From Ruegeria conchae (lineage in GTDB: Bacteria > Pseudomonadota > Alphaproteobacteria > Rhodobacterales > Rhodobacteraceae), in contig NZ_AEYW01000006.1 in the NCBI RefSeq assembly GCF_000192475.1, forward strand, positions 248,001 to 312,000: a stretch of 64,000 nucleotides of DNA. The letters are read 5' to 3'. A program made the translations under genes and the position numbers. Below, piece after piece: positions 49,566 through 58,688 of this stretch; within the stretch, counting starts at the first letter, position 1; every line of letters starts with the position of its first letter. The notes under the pieces were generated by a model. That model did no database searches. It was not told the DNA's origin and saw only the letters and a list, made by a program, of their open reading frames with translations.

Positions 49566-50969
49566 ATGGATACGATTGATATCGGCCTTTGGGTCACTGC
49601 CGGTCTGCTGATCCTGGTCGTCACGGGCATGCGGGTGGCATTCGCCGCTGGTTTGGCAGGCTTGATTGGCCTTATTTGGATATTCTGGGCCAAGTTTGGG
49701 TATGATCCTGGGCGATTTGGCAAAGCGCTGACGGTCGCAGTCAAAACAGCCGGGCAGGTGCCGCACTCTAAGGTGGCATCGCATACACTCAGCCTGATCC
49801 CAACATTCATACTGATTGGCTATCTTGCTTATTACGCTGGCCTGACCCGCGCCTTGTTTGAGGCGGCAAAACGCTGGGTGGCTTGGGTGCCTGGCGGTTT
49901 GGCCGTTTCAACAATCTTTGCGACCGCCGGTTTTGCAGCGGTCTCAGGTGCCTCGGTCGCCACATCAGCTGTCTTTGCGCGCATCGCCATCCCCGAGATG
50001 CTGTCCGTAGGGTATAACAAACGTTTCGCCGCCGGGGTGGTCGCCGCTGGTGGGACCTTGGCTTCTCTTATTCCGCCGTCTGCGATCCTTGTGATCTACG
50101 CCATAATTGTCGAGCAGGACGTGGGAAAACTGTTGCTTGCGGGTTTTATTCCCGGTGCGTTCTCGGCGGTGATTTATGGGTTGTTGATCGTTGGCATCGC
50201 CGTGATTTTCAAATCCGTCGGGCCGCCTGTGACAGGATTTACCTGGAAACAACGATTTGCGGCGCTTCCGGGCGCATTGCCCATCGTGGCGGTGATCCTC
50301 ATCATAATCTGCTTTGTTTACAACCCTTTCGGCGACAAGGCCTGGGGCACCCCGACCGAGGGCGGAGCCATCGGTGCCTTCATCGTGTTCTGCTTTGCCC
50401 TGATCCACGGGATGCGCTGGCCAGAGTTCAAGTCGGCCTTGCTTGAAACCGCCAAACTGACCGCCATGATCTTTGCGATCATCTGGGGCGTTCTGATTTA
50501 TGTCCGCTTTCTAGGGTTCGCTGATCTGCCCGGAGCGTTTTCCGACTGGATCACCTCGCTCGAGATGTCGCCGATGCTGATCCTGATCTGCATCTTGCTG
50601 GCCTATGCTGTGCTGGGCATGTTCATGGATGCGATCGGCATGCTGCTTTTGACACTGCCTGTCGTGTATCCCGCCGTTATGGCCCTGAATGGGGGAGAGG
50701 CCGTCAGCGCCGCAGACAGCGCTTTTGGCATGTCCGGGCCGATGTGTGCGATCTGGTTTGGTATCCTGGTGGTGAAAATGGCCGAGTTCTGCCTGATCAC
50801 ACCACCCATCGGCCTGAATTGTTTTGTCGTTGCCGGGGTGCGGCCTGATCTCAGCGTTCAGGATGTGTTCAAGGGTGTGACACCTTTCTTCATTGCAGAT
50901 GCTCTGACCATCGCGCTGCTAGTGGCTTTTCCGGGGATCGTTCTATACTTGCCATCGCTGGCCGGATAA
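49566..50969 (+). CDS. TRAP transporter large permease (DctM type)
   Basis: The 467-residue membrane protein forms the Na+-coupled channel. Family motifs are SGASVATSAVFARIAIPEML and GGTLASLIPPSAILVIYAII, with the mirror LITPPIGLNCFVVAGV in the second half. Many helices agree with DctM (about 12). It ends the dctPQM operon and is followed by a hairpin. Confidence 0.94.
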   Translation: MDTIDIGLWVTAGLLILVVTGMRVAFAAGLAGLIGLIWIFWAKFGYDPGRFGKALTVAVKTAGQVPHSKVASHTLSLIPTFILIGYLAYYAGLTRALFEAAKRWVAWVPGGLAVSTIFATAGFAAVSGASVATSAVFARIAIPEMLSVGYNKRFAAGVVAAGGTLASLIPPSAILVIYAIIVEQDVGKLLLAGFIPGAFSAVIYGLLIVGIAVIFKSVGPPVTGFTWKQRFAALPGALPIVAVILIIICFVYNPFGDKAWGTPTEGGAIGAFIVFCFALIHGMRWPEFKSALLETAKLTAMIFAIIWGVLIYVRFLGFADLPGAFSDWITSLEMSPMLILICILLAYAVLGMFMDAIGMLLLTLPVVYPAVMALNGGEAVSAADSAFGMSGPMCAIWFGILVVKMAEFCLITPPIGLNCFVVAGVRPDLSVQDVFKGVTPFFIADALTIALLVAFPGIVLYLPSLAG

Positions 50970-50970
50970 G

Positions 50971-50996
50971 AAAAAGCCCCGGCCAAAGGCCGGGGC
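50971..50996. terminator. Bidirectional terminator between dctM and ocd
   Basis: GCCCCGGCC (50976-50984) and GGCCGGGGC (50988-50996) are perfect 9-base arms with AAA as loop. On the minus strand the stem is followed by TTTTT, so it ends the ocd-side transcript best; on the plus strand it may also slow transcripts from dctM. Confidence 0.88.
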
Positions 50997-51019
50997 ACAG
51001 TTATTGATGTGCGGGTTCT

Positions 51020-52060
51020 TTATCCTGCCCGCATCAACATCCCAAACAGGTCCCTTGGGTCGTCAGGGTCTGCTAGCATATCCAATGCTTCATAGAAATC
51101 AGTGCCTTCAATTGCACTTTTAATGTATCGTAGTGCTGAAAAATCTTCGATTGCGAAACCTACACTGTCAAACAACGTGATCTGTCGATCGTCGGTGCGG
51201 CCTTTGGCCTGTCCGGTCATCACTTCCCACATCTCGGTGACCGGGTAATCATCCTCCAGAGCCTGTATTTCACCTTCGATCCGCGTTTGCTCGGGGTATT
51301 CTACAAAGATTTTTGAGCGCAGAAGGATATCGCGGTGCAGTTCGGTTTTGCCGGGGCAATCGCCGCCAATCGCGTTGATGTGGACGCCGGGGCCGACCAT
51401 ATTGTCTGTCAGGATGGTGGCGTATTTCTTGTCTGCGGTGCAGGTCGTTATGATCTGAGCGCCTTCGATCGCGTCCTCTGGCGTCTTGCAGGGCGCAACC
51501 GTCAGCCCCTTGCCCTTGAGGTTGGCCGCGCATTTCGCAGTCGCGTTCGCATCGGTGTCATAAAGCCGGACAGTATCGATCCCGCACATGGCCTTGAATG
51601 CGAGGCACTGGAACTCGGATTGCGCTCCGTTTCCGATCATGGCCATCGTCGTCGCGGATTTGGGCGCGAGGTATTTGCCAACCAGCGCCGAGGTTGCCGC
51701 CGTCCGCAGTGCGGTCAGCATAGTCATTTCGGTCAATAATGTCGGGTAGCCGGTATAAACATCAGCCAGCAGGCCAAACGCTGTAACGGTTTGCAGGCCC
51801 TCAGACGTGTTCTTGGGGTGACCGTTTACGTATTTGAACCCGTAAGCCTCACCATCCGAGGTTGGCATCAGTTCAATTACGCCGTGCGGTGAGTGAGCCG
51901 GGATGCGGGGCGTTTTATCAAAACTCTCCCAGCGTTTGAAATCAGCTTCGATCTGCGCAGCAATCTGTTTGATCATCTGTTCGACCCCGACGTGGTGAAC
52001 CAGACGCATCATGTTGTCGACGGATACAAACGGCACGAGGGCCTTATCAGAGGGTTGCAT
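51020..52060 (-). CDS. Ornithine cyclodeaminase
   Basis: The 346-residue NAD-dependent enzyme converts ornithine to proline and ammonia. It belongs to the OCD/mu-crystallin family, seen in LTEMTMLTALRTAATSALVG and the Rossmann motif MAMIGNGAQSEFQCLAF. The TTCTADKKYATILT and GPGVHINAIGGDCPGKTEL segments are those of bona fide OCDs. It is the last gene of an arginase-CtlX-OCD operon. ATG 52060 lies 9 bases after the CtlX stop. Confidence 0.94.
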   Translation of the reverse strand: MQPSDKALVPFVSVDNMMRLVHHVGVEQMIKQIAAQIEADFKRWESFDKTPRIPAHSPHGVIELMPTSDGEAYGFKYVNGHPKNTSEGLQTVTAFGLLADVYTGYPTLLTEMTMLTALRTAATSALVGKYLAPKSATTMAMIGNGAQSEFQCLAFKAMCGIDTVRLYDTDANATAKCAANLKGKGLTVAPCKTPEDAIEGAQIITTCTADKKYATILTDNMVGPGVHINAIGGDCPGKTELHRDILLRSKIFVEYPEQTRIEGEIQALEDDYPVTEMWEVMTGQAKGRTDDRQITLFDSVGFAIEDFSALRYIKSAIEGTDFYEALDMLADPDDPRDLFGMLMRAG

Positions 52061-52069
52061 CAAAGACTC

Positions 52070-52990
52070 CTATCGGCGGGAAAGATGGATACCAGCGATC
52101 ATACAACGTACGGATCCACCGGCTGTTTCAATTGTGGGAACCGAGAGCGGCAGCGGAGTTGCGCTGGCTTCGATAACCGCGACTTGAGCGGGCGTAAGAG
52201 CCATTAGCGCACGGCTGGACAGCGCCAAAACAAGACCATCGTTGCCGCTAAGCTCAATCGCGTTTCCTGCAAAATCTGCGATCTGTTCATGAGACAGATC
52301 GATGACAGTACGACCAGACTCCTCGAGCCGTGCCCGAACTGTTGCCCGACGTTCTGGGTCGGAAATCATGTCCAAACAGATCAGCGCGTAGTGCGTCCCG
52401 ATCCCCAACAGAACATTGGTGTGATAGACATCGCGTCCTTCGGCATCCTTTGCATCGAACGCGATCGGCTCATAGTTGAAATGCGTACAGAAGCGCTCCA
52501 ACAACACCGGATCGGCGCGGTTGGACCGAACGGTGTAAGCGATACGCCCAACGTGATCCAGAACCATTGCGCCCGTTCCCTCAAGCGCGAGGTCGTCGTG
52601 TTCGAGGCCGGAATAGTCGATGACGTCTTGCACTCGATATTCACGCTTCAGCAACTCGATCACATCTGCGCGTCTCTCGCGCCGGCGCGATGGTACGAAC
52701 ATCGGATATACGGCGACATGACCGCCGGGATGAGTCGAAAACCAGTTGTTTGGGAACACGCTGTCGGGTGTATCGCGCTCACCTTCATCGTCAAACACAT
52801 GAACGGTCACACCAGCAGCGTGAAGCTGTTCTACTGCTTTGTCATGCTCATCCCGCGCAGCCGCTGAAGTCGCTGCGGCAGATCGATTTGCCAGCGTTTG
52901 AAACGCATTGTCGTCTCGGGTTTCTGGATTCGACGCGAATGCATGGGGGCGCACCATCACTACAGCCGAAGGAGATTGAAGAGATATCAT
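52070..52990 (-). CDS. CtlX-type amidinotransferase-fold hydrolase, probable citrulline ureidase
   Basis: The 306-residue protein has the pentein fold of arginine deiminases. The first guanidine-site acid is in PDSVFPNNWFSTH, the catalytic His probably in RDVYHTNVLLGIG, and the catalytic Cys in GGSVRCMIAGIHL. Relatives annotated CtlX hydrolyse citrulline to ornithine. It overlaps the arginase stop (TGATG) and is followed by ornithine cyclodeaminase, so citrulline and arginine both would flow to ornithine and proline. Dimethylarginine or agmatine as substrate is less likely. Confidence 0.9.
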   Translation of the reverse strand: MISLQSPSAVVMVRPHAFASNPETRDDNAFQTLANRSAAATSAAARDEHDKAVEQLHAAGVTVHVFDDEGERDTPDSVFPNNWFSTHPGGHVAVYPMFVPSRRRERRADVIELLKREYRVQDVIDYSGLEHDDLALEGTGAMVLDHVGRIAYTVRSNRADPVLLERFCTHFNYEPIAFDAKDAEGRDVYHTNVLLGIGTHYALICLDMISDPERRATVRARLEESGRTVIDLSHEQIADFAGNAIELSGNDGLVLALSSRALMALTPAQVAVIEASATPLPLSVPTIETAGGSVRCMIAGIHLSRR

Positions 52991-53910
52991 CAGAAACTCC
53001 GGGTCGGGCGATCGAAGATGCGACGACCCATAAGCGAGGCCGCAAGATCGACCATCAGTTTTGCGGTCCGGCCGCGCTCATCAAGGAACGGATTCAACTC
53101 GACGAGGTCCAGCGAACAAACGAGGCCGCTTTCGTGCAGGAATTCCATGACCAGATGCGCCTCACGCTCGGTCGCGCCTCCGGGGACTGTGGTGCCGACG
53201 GCTGGTGCGATCGAGGGGTCAAGGAAATCCACATCCAACGAGACATGCAGGATGCCGTTGGCCTCGCGTACTTTGTCGAGAAAGGCCAGAAGTGGGGTCT
53301 TGATGCCGTGTTCATCGATGCTGCGCATATCGGCCAGCATCGCGTCATCCTTTTCCAGCGCCGCGCGTTCGGCTGGATCAACCGAGCGCAATCCTATCAT
53401 CCCAACGCGATTGGTTGGGATTGGAGTGGTTACAGGAGGAAAGGGCTCAAACCCCGGTTGACCGGTGAAATAGGCGACGGGTGTTCCATGTAAATTGCCG
53501 CTATCTGTACTGCTCGGTGTATGAAAATCACTGTGTGCATCCAACCAAAGAACAAAGAGCGGGCGCCCGATCTCATCCGCATGTGCCGCCATCCCTGTCA
53601 CCGTACCCATCGAAAGCGCGTGATCGCCGCCCATGAAGATCGGCAAACCCTGCTCTGCGACTTCATTCGCAGTCCGGCTCAACGCCTGTGTCCAGCCCAC
53701 GCATTCCGGAAGCGAGAACAGATGGGCGTCTTCTGGCACATCTACCTGATCCGGGTGAGTATCGCCGATGTCGGTCACGGTATGTCCCAGGTCAGACAGC
53801 GCTTGTTCAAGCCCGGCAACACGGTAGGCGTCGGGCCCCATTCGGCAGCCCTGACGATGTTTGCCAGCATCCATCGGAATCCCGGCGAGAATGATGTTCT
53901 GTTTGCTCAT
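52990..53910 (-). CDS. rocF: Arginase
   Basis: The 306-residue enzyme hydrolyses arginine to ornithine and urea. The binuclear Mn site is complete: GGDHALSMGTV, WLDAHSDFHTP and SLDVDFLDP, with the later VELNPFLDERG. Length and motifs fit arginase rather than agmatinase. It is the first gene of the operon and is divergent from an Lrp regulator across 86 bases. Confidence 0.96.
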   Translation of the reverse strand: MSKQNIILAGIPMDAGKHRQGCRMGPDAYRVAGLEQALSDLGHTVTDIGDTHPDQVDVPEDAHLFSLPECVGWTQALSRTANEVAEQGLPIFMGGDHALSMGTVTGMAAHADEIGRPLFVLWLDAHSDFHTPSSTDSGNLHGTPVAYFTGQPGFEPFPPVTTPIPTNRVGMIGLRSVDPAERAALEKDDAMLADMRSIDEHGIKTPLLAFLDKVREANGILHVSLDVDFLDPSIAPAVGTTVPGGATEREAHLVMEFLHESGLVCSLDLVELNPFLDERGRTAKLMVDLAASLMGRRIFDRPTRSF

Positions 53911-53954
53911 AAGTCTATCTATCGATACGATATGAGTTGAGAGAAGAGGGCAAA

Positions 53955-53972
53955 TTGATCAAACTGGATCAA
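53955..53972. promoter_or_regulatory. Inverted repeat in the rocF-lrp divergent promoter region
   Basis: TTGATC (53955-53960) and GATCAA (53967-53972) are perfect 6-base arms with a 6-base spacer. It lies 25 bases upstream of the Lrp start and 45 bases upstream of rocF, well placed for an Lrp-type operator serving both. Confidence 0.45.
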
Positions 53973-53996
53973 CAAAATTCTATTTGGTAATTAAGT

Positions 53997-54425
53997 ATGG
54001 ACGAACTGGATAATAGATTGCTGAATGCCCTGCATAGGGACGCACGCGCATCGCTGTCAGAGTTGGCCGAATTGCTTGGCGTAACCCGAACGACTGTGCG
54101 CAGCCGATTGCAGCGTCTCAAACAATCTGGCGAAATCGTGGGGTTCACTGTGGTGACCCGGCAGGGTGTGTCGGAAAGCCCCGTACGTGGATTGATGATG
54201 CTTGGAATCGAAGGTCGCGGGACCGAGCGGATCCGATCCCGGCTGGCTGCGATGCGGCAAGTTCGGGCAGTACACTCGACCAATGGCAGTTGGGATCTGA
54301 TAGCCGAGATCGGCACAGATACTCTGGACGAGCTTGACGAAGTGTTGTTCCAGATCAGGCGGATGGAAGGCATCACGCGGTCCGAGACAAACCTGTTGCT
54401 TTCTACGCGCAAGGGCCGTTCGTGA
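53997..54425 (+). CDS. Lrp/AsnC family regulator, probable regulator of arginine catabolism
   Basis: The 142-residue protein starts MDELDNRLLNALHRDARASL, the usual N-terminal HTH of the family (LGVTRTTVRSRLQRLKQSGE), and has the RAM domain (WDLIAEIGTDTLDELDEVLF). It is divergent from rocF-ctlX-ocd. In alphaproteobacteria such linked Lrp proteins activate arginine or ornithine breakdown in response to the amino acid. The ATG at 53997 lacks a strong ribosome site. Confidence 0.92.
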   Translation: MDELDNRLLNALHRDARASLSELAELLGVTRTTVRSRLQRLKQSGEIVGFTVVTRQGVSESPVRGLMMLGIEGRGTERIRSRLAAMRQVRAVHSTNGSWDLIAEIGTDTLDELDEVLFQIRRMEGITRSETNLLLSTRKGRS

Positions 54426-54516
54426 CAGGCTGTTCAAGCCACTTTGACGGATTCGAGAATCGTGCAAAGCTTTGAATTAACACTGATCTGAAGATCATAG
54501 GGCAGGGACGTACGGT

Positions 54517-57123
54517 ATGACCACAAAGGCGAGCACCAATGAGACGCGCGTGGCAAATTTAGCCGAGCGCGTAACAGGGTTGTTGGAAAAGCCATTGGTC
54601 AAGATTGCGGTTCCGCTGCTGATCACCGGAATAGCACTCGCGGTTCTGCACGACCTGTCTGCACATGTGAAATGGTCAGATATCCAAAGTGATATCGCGG
54701 CAAAGCCTGGGAAGTTCATGTTCTTCGCGCTGTGTTGGACGGCGTTCAGTTTTCTGTCTCTTTCATTCTATGATGTCCTTGCCGTGCAGAGCGTGGCTGG
54801 TGGAAAGGTGCCTTTGCCCGTTGCCGGTATGGCTGGGGCGAGCGGTTACGCAGTATCGAATTGCCTTGGATTCTCTTACATCACCGGCACAGCGATCCGA
54901 TATCGGATCTATGCCTCGCTCGGGCTGGATTTGGGGCGCGTTGCGGGAGTGATCGCGACCTCGTGGGTGGCGTTCTGGATGGGGCTGGTTCTGCTTCTGG
55001 GCCTGCTGCTTACCATCCATCCTGACGGTATTTCCAAGGTCCTGCCCATCAGTGAGACAATGGAAACTGTGATAGGCCTCTGCATGCTTGCGGGGCTGAT
55101 TGTTCTGTTTGTTTGGCTTTCAAGCGGTGGGCGGCGATTGGCGTATGGCGGCTTTGGGTTCAACCTGCCGGGTGGTAAGCTGGCAAGCTTGCTGACAGTC
55201 GCCGCAGTTGGCGATCTGTTCGGCGCGTCCATGGCGCTTTGGGTATTGATGCCTGACGATTTGGGTGTTGGCTATCCATATTTCTTCGCGGTCTATATCG
55301 GTGCGATCGCGGTGGGTATCCTCAGCCATGCACCGGGCGGGATAGGCGTGTTCGAAGCGACCCTGATTGCAGGCCTCGGGGCTTCGGGCCGGTCTGATGT
55401 CATTGCTGCACTTCTGCTGTACCGGCTGATCTATACTTTTTTGCCATTTGCCATTGCCAGCCTGTCGATTGCGGTCGCATCGGCATTGACTCAGCGCCAA
55501 CGCATCGGGGGCGCGATGACTTGGGTTTATCGCGCAATCCGCCCCATTGTCCCGATGGTGGCCGCGGGTGTTGCGGCAGTGGCCGGGGTGATCTTGCTGG
55601 TCTCGGGTGCCTTACCCTCCAGTTCCCAAAACCTTGGCGTACTGCGTGCGGTGCTGCCCTTGTCGTTTGTCGAGGCCTCACACCTCGCAGGCAGCGCAGT
55701 GGGCGTTTTGCTGCTGTTGGTATCGCGTGGACTATTCCGCAAACTCTATCGCGCATGGGTGGTGGCCATGTTGTTGATGGCGGCTGGTTTCTTTGCCTCG
55801 CTCGCCAAGGGGCTGGATACACACGAAGCCCTGTCCTTGCTGTTTACGATTGGCCTTCTGGCGATGTTCCGGGGGGCTTTCTACCGGGTTAGTGGTGCGT
55901 CGATCTTTCGGCTGAATATCCCATGGCTGGTCAGTGTAGTCGCATTGCTGGCGGTAATTTTCTGGATCGGGTTGTTCGCTTATTCCCATGTTGAATACGA
56001 GAACGCCTTGTGGTGGGATTTTGCCTGGAGCGGCGATGCCTCACGTTTCTTACGCTCGAGCCTTGTTGTCGCTGTGATCCTTGGCATTGTGGCGGTGAAC
56101 TCTCTGTTTGGGAGAGAAATTCCGGCTCCGGTCCGTACTGAAATTCCCGAAGTCGTTGAACGGCTTGTGATGGAATGTGAAGACACCGAGTCGCAGATTT
56201 CGCTGACGGGCGACAAACAATTCCTGATTTCACCCGACGAAACCGCATTCCTCGCTTATGCCGATACTGGCAACGCGCTTATCACCAAGGGTGAGCCGGT
56301 GGGAGATGAAAAGGCAGGGCAACAACTGATCTGGCAATTGCGAGAAATGGCCGACCGGGAGGGTAAGCTTTGTGCCTTTTACAGTGTCTCGACCACGTAT
56401 CTGCCGACGTTCCTGGACCTCGGTCTGTCGATTCTCAAGATCGGAGAAGTGGCCCGCGTGCCGCTGCAGGATTTCTCTCTGGATGGAAAATCGCGCAAAC
56501 GGTTTCGTCAGGCCAAGAACCGGGCCGAGCGTGAAGGGTACAAGTTCGAAATCATCCCCAAGGAACAGCTTGCACCGGTGCTACCCGAACTTCGGAAGAT
56601 CTCGGACCACTGGTTGGCGCAGAAGGCAGGTGAAGAAAAGGGCTTTGCCTTGGGTGGGTTCGACGATGACTATTTGTCTTATTTTGACCACGCCGTTCTG
56701 CGGGATGAGACAGGCAAGATCATGGCTTTCGCCAACCTGTTTCAAGGCGGAAACAAATCCGAATTGTCTCTGGACCTGATGCGTTACGAACCCGACAGCC
56801 CCAGCTTTGTCATGGACGCACTGTTCGCCGAGATGATGGTTTGGGGGTCCGAGCAGGGTTTCCACCGGTTCTCGCTGGGCGCTGCACCATTTTCAGGGAT
56901 TGAGAACCGGCAGTTGGCCTCGCTTTGGAATCGGATCGGTGGGTTCGTTTATGAACATGGTGAGCAGTTCTACCACTTCGAAGGCCTGCGCGCCTTCAAG
57001 CAGAAATTCGATCCGGAATGGAGCCCCAACTATCTGGCCAGCCCTGGCGGATTGGCGGCACCGCGTATCCTCTACGAAGTTAACATCCTGATCTCGGGTG
57101 GCCTGCGCGGTTTGACGAAATAG
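54517..57123 (+). CDS. mprF: Bifunctional lysylphosphatidylglycerol synthetase/flippase MprF
   Basis: The 868-residue membrane protein has an N-terminal flippase of about 14 helices (up to about residue 540; AVGILSHAPGGIGVFEATLI is the UPF0104 motif) and a cytoplasmic DUF2156 synthase domain (about 560-860, with SRKRFRQAKNRAEREGYKFE and FHRFSLGAAPFSGIENRQ). It transfers an aminoacyl group, lysine or alanine, from tRNA to phosphatidylglycerol and moves the lipid outward, reducing membrane negative charge. It stands alone between the Lrp gene and the convergent NodT gene. Confidence 0.95.
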   Translation: MTTKASTNETRVANLAERVTGLLEKPLVKIAVPLLITGIALAVLHDLSAHVKWSDIQSDIAAKPGKFMFFALCWTAFSFLSLSFYDVLAVQSVAGGKVPLPVAGMAGASGYAVSNCLGFSYITGTAIRYRIYASLGLDLGRVAGVIATSWVAFWMGLVLLLGLLLTIHPDGISKVLPISETMETVIGLCMLAGLIVLFVWLSSGGRRLAYGGFGFNLPGGKLASLLTVAAVGDLFGASMALWVLMPDDLGVGYPYFFAVYIGAIAVGILSHAPGGIGVFEATLIAGLGASGRSDVIAALLLYRLIYTFLPFAIASLSIAVASALTQRQRIGGAMTWVYRAIRPIVPMVAAGVAAVAGVILLVSGALPSSSQNLGVLRAVLPLSFVEASHLAGSAVGVLLLLVSRGLFRKLYRAWVVAMLLMAAGFFASLAKGLDTHEALSLLFTIGLLAMFRGAFYRVSGASIFRLNIPWLVSVVALLAVIFWIGLFAYSHVEYENALWWDFAWSGDASRFLRSSLVVAVILGIVAVNSLFGREIPAPVRTEIPEVVERLVMECEDTESQISLTGDKQFLISPDETAFLAYADTGNALITKGEPVGDEKAGQQLIWQLREMADREGKLCAFYSVSTTYLPTFLDLGLSILKIGEVARVPLQDFSLDGKSRKRFRQAKNRAEREGYKFEIIPKEQLAPVLPELRKISDHWLAQKAGEEKGFALGGFDDDYLSYFDHAVLRDETGKIMAFANLFQGGNKSELSLDLMRYEPDSPSFVMDALFAEMMVWGSEQGFHRFSLGAAPFSGIENRQLASLWNRIGGFVYEHGEQFYHFEGLRAFKQKFDPEWSPNYLASPGGLAAPRILYEVNILISGGLRGLTK

Positions 57124-57126
57124 GGC

Positions 57127-58686
57127 TTAATTCAAGCTGGCGCGTGTTGGCGTTTTCTCCAACAGATCACCCCAATCAGTGCGATAGGCCATTTCGGTCA
57201 GAACAGTCTCGGGTAGGAACTCCTGATTCTGACGGATCTGCCAGCCGCCACCCAAACCTTTGTAGATCGCGACCAGATTGGACGAGACTTCTTGCCGCAC
57301 CTCGATCAGATTGGCCTGCGACCGTAGCAGGGCAGTCTGTGTATTCAAGATACGGGAGTAGCTGGCGATACCGTCGCGATACTGGTCAACGGCAATATCA
57401 GCGGCTTTGCGCGAGGCATCGACGCTGCGCTGATAAAAGGTGACCTGTTTGCGCGCCTGTGCATAAGCGACCATCGCGCTTTCGACCTCGGAAAAAGCGG
57501 TCAGCACGGTGTTCTGGTAATTTGCGATCAGCGCTTGATAAGCCGCATCCTGAGCGCGGACGTTGTTCTTGATGCGGCCATAGTTCAGGACATTCCAGAC
57601 AACGCCCGCACTGGCCAATCCTGCGGCACTATTGGTACTGAACAGATCGCGCCCGCCCGAGGCTTGTAACCCGATCGACCCAGACAGGATGAATTGCGGA
57701 TAGAGATCAGCCAAAGCGATCCCCACCTGCGCCGACTGCGTGGCTGCCGCAAGTTCGGCGGCGCGGACGTCGGGCCGCCGCCGTAGCAATTCGGCGGGGA
57801 CTCCCACAGCTACGTTGCTGCGTCCTGTTGGAATGCGACCCGAGTTTCCGATCAAGCCCGCCATCTGAGACGGCGTTTTTCCCAACAGAACCGCAAGCGC
57901 GTTCTTGGCCTGTTGGATATCGCTTTCCAACTCGGGCACCAGCGCTTTGGTGTTGTTGAGCAGTGCGGTTGATTCCTGCACATCCAGCTCGGTCGTCACG
58001 CCGTTGTTAAAGCGTAACTGGGTGAGGTCTGCCGATTCCTGCTGGATCGTGATGTTCTCCCGCGCGATGCGCAGAGCCTCCTGCAAGGAGCGGATGTTGA
58101 TATAGAGCGCTGCAACGTCCCCGGTAAGCGTGACTAGAGCGTCGTCATAATTGGCGACCTGTAGTGCAAGGTTAGACCGTGCGGCCTGTACGCCGCGACG
58201 TTGTTGGCCCCAAACGTCTAGCTCCCATTGCGCATCAAAACCCACTTGCGAGGTTGAGAATTCGGTGTCCAAAGGGATGATACGCCGGATATCCGAAATC
58301 GGCCCAAGGTTGTCGCTGATCTGTCGGCGTTGCAGCGAGCCGCCCACGGCTTGTGATTGCGGGTAAAGCTCACCAAATGCGATGCCAAGCTGCGCGCGGG
58401 CCTGCAGTACGCGGGCACCGGCGACCTGCAAGGTCAGGTTTTGCGCATAGGCTTCGGCGATTAGTTTGTTCAGCGTCGGATCGTTGAATGTCTCCCACCA
58501 GCGCACAACGGGGGCGCTGCGCGAGGTCAGGCCGCTTTGACCCGCGCTGGGGTTGTTGACCTCCATCCATTGCTTCACGACCGGTGAGTTTGGGCGTACG
58601 AAATCTGGCCCAACCGGCGTACAGGCGGCGAGGGTGGCAGCGCAAAGGGCGGTGCCCAACAACCGGCGGAGTGTCATCGTACGCAT
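57127..58686 (-). CDS. NodT/OprM-type outer-membrane efflux lipoprotein
   Basis: The 519-residue protein has a lipoprotein signal with lipobox LAACTP, then two OEP (TolC-like) repeats with the usual SQVGFDAQWELDVWGQQRRG and ALADLYPQFILSGSIG segments. It would form an outer-membrane channel. It lies 2 bases after the HlyD gene. Translation may start at ATG 58686 or at 58677, since GAGG fits the latter better. Confidence 0.95.
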   Translation of the reverse strand: MRTMTLRRLLGTALCAATLAACTPVGPDFVRPNSPVVKQWMEVNNPSAGQSGLTSRSAPVVRWWETFNDPTLNKLIAEAYAQNLTLQVAGARVLQARAQLGIAFGELYPQSQAVGGSLQRRQISDNLGPISDIRRIIPLDTEFSTSQVGFDAQWELDVWGQQRRGVQAARSNLALQVANYDDALVTLTGDVAALYINIRSLQEALRIARENITIQQESADLTQLRFNNGVTTELDVQESTALLNNTKALVPELESDIQQAKNALAVLLGKTPSQMAGLIGNSGRIPTGRSNVAVGVPAELLRRRPDVRAAELAAATQSAQVGIALADLYPQFILSGSIGLQASGGRDLFSTNSAAGLASAGVVWNVLNYGRIKNNVRAQDAAYQALIANYQNTVLTAFSEVESAMVAYAQARKQVTFYQRSVDASRKAADIAVDQYRDGIASYSRILNTQTALLRSQANLIEVRQEVSSNLVAIYKGLGGGWQIRQNQEFLPETVLTEMAYRTDWGDLLEKTPTRASLN

Positions 58687-58688
58687 CC

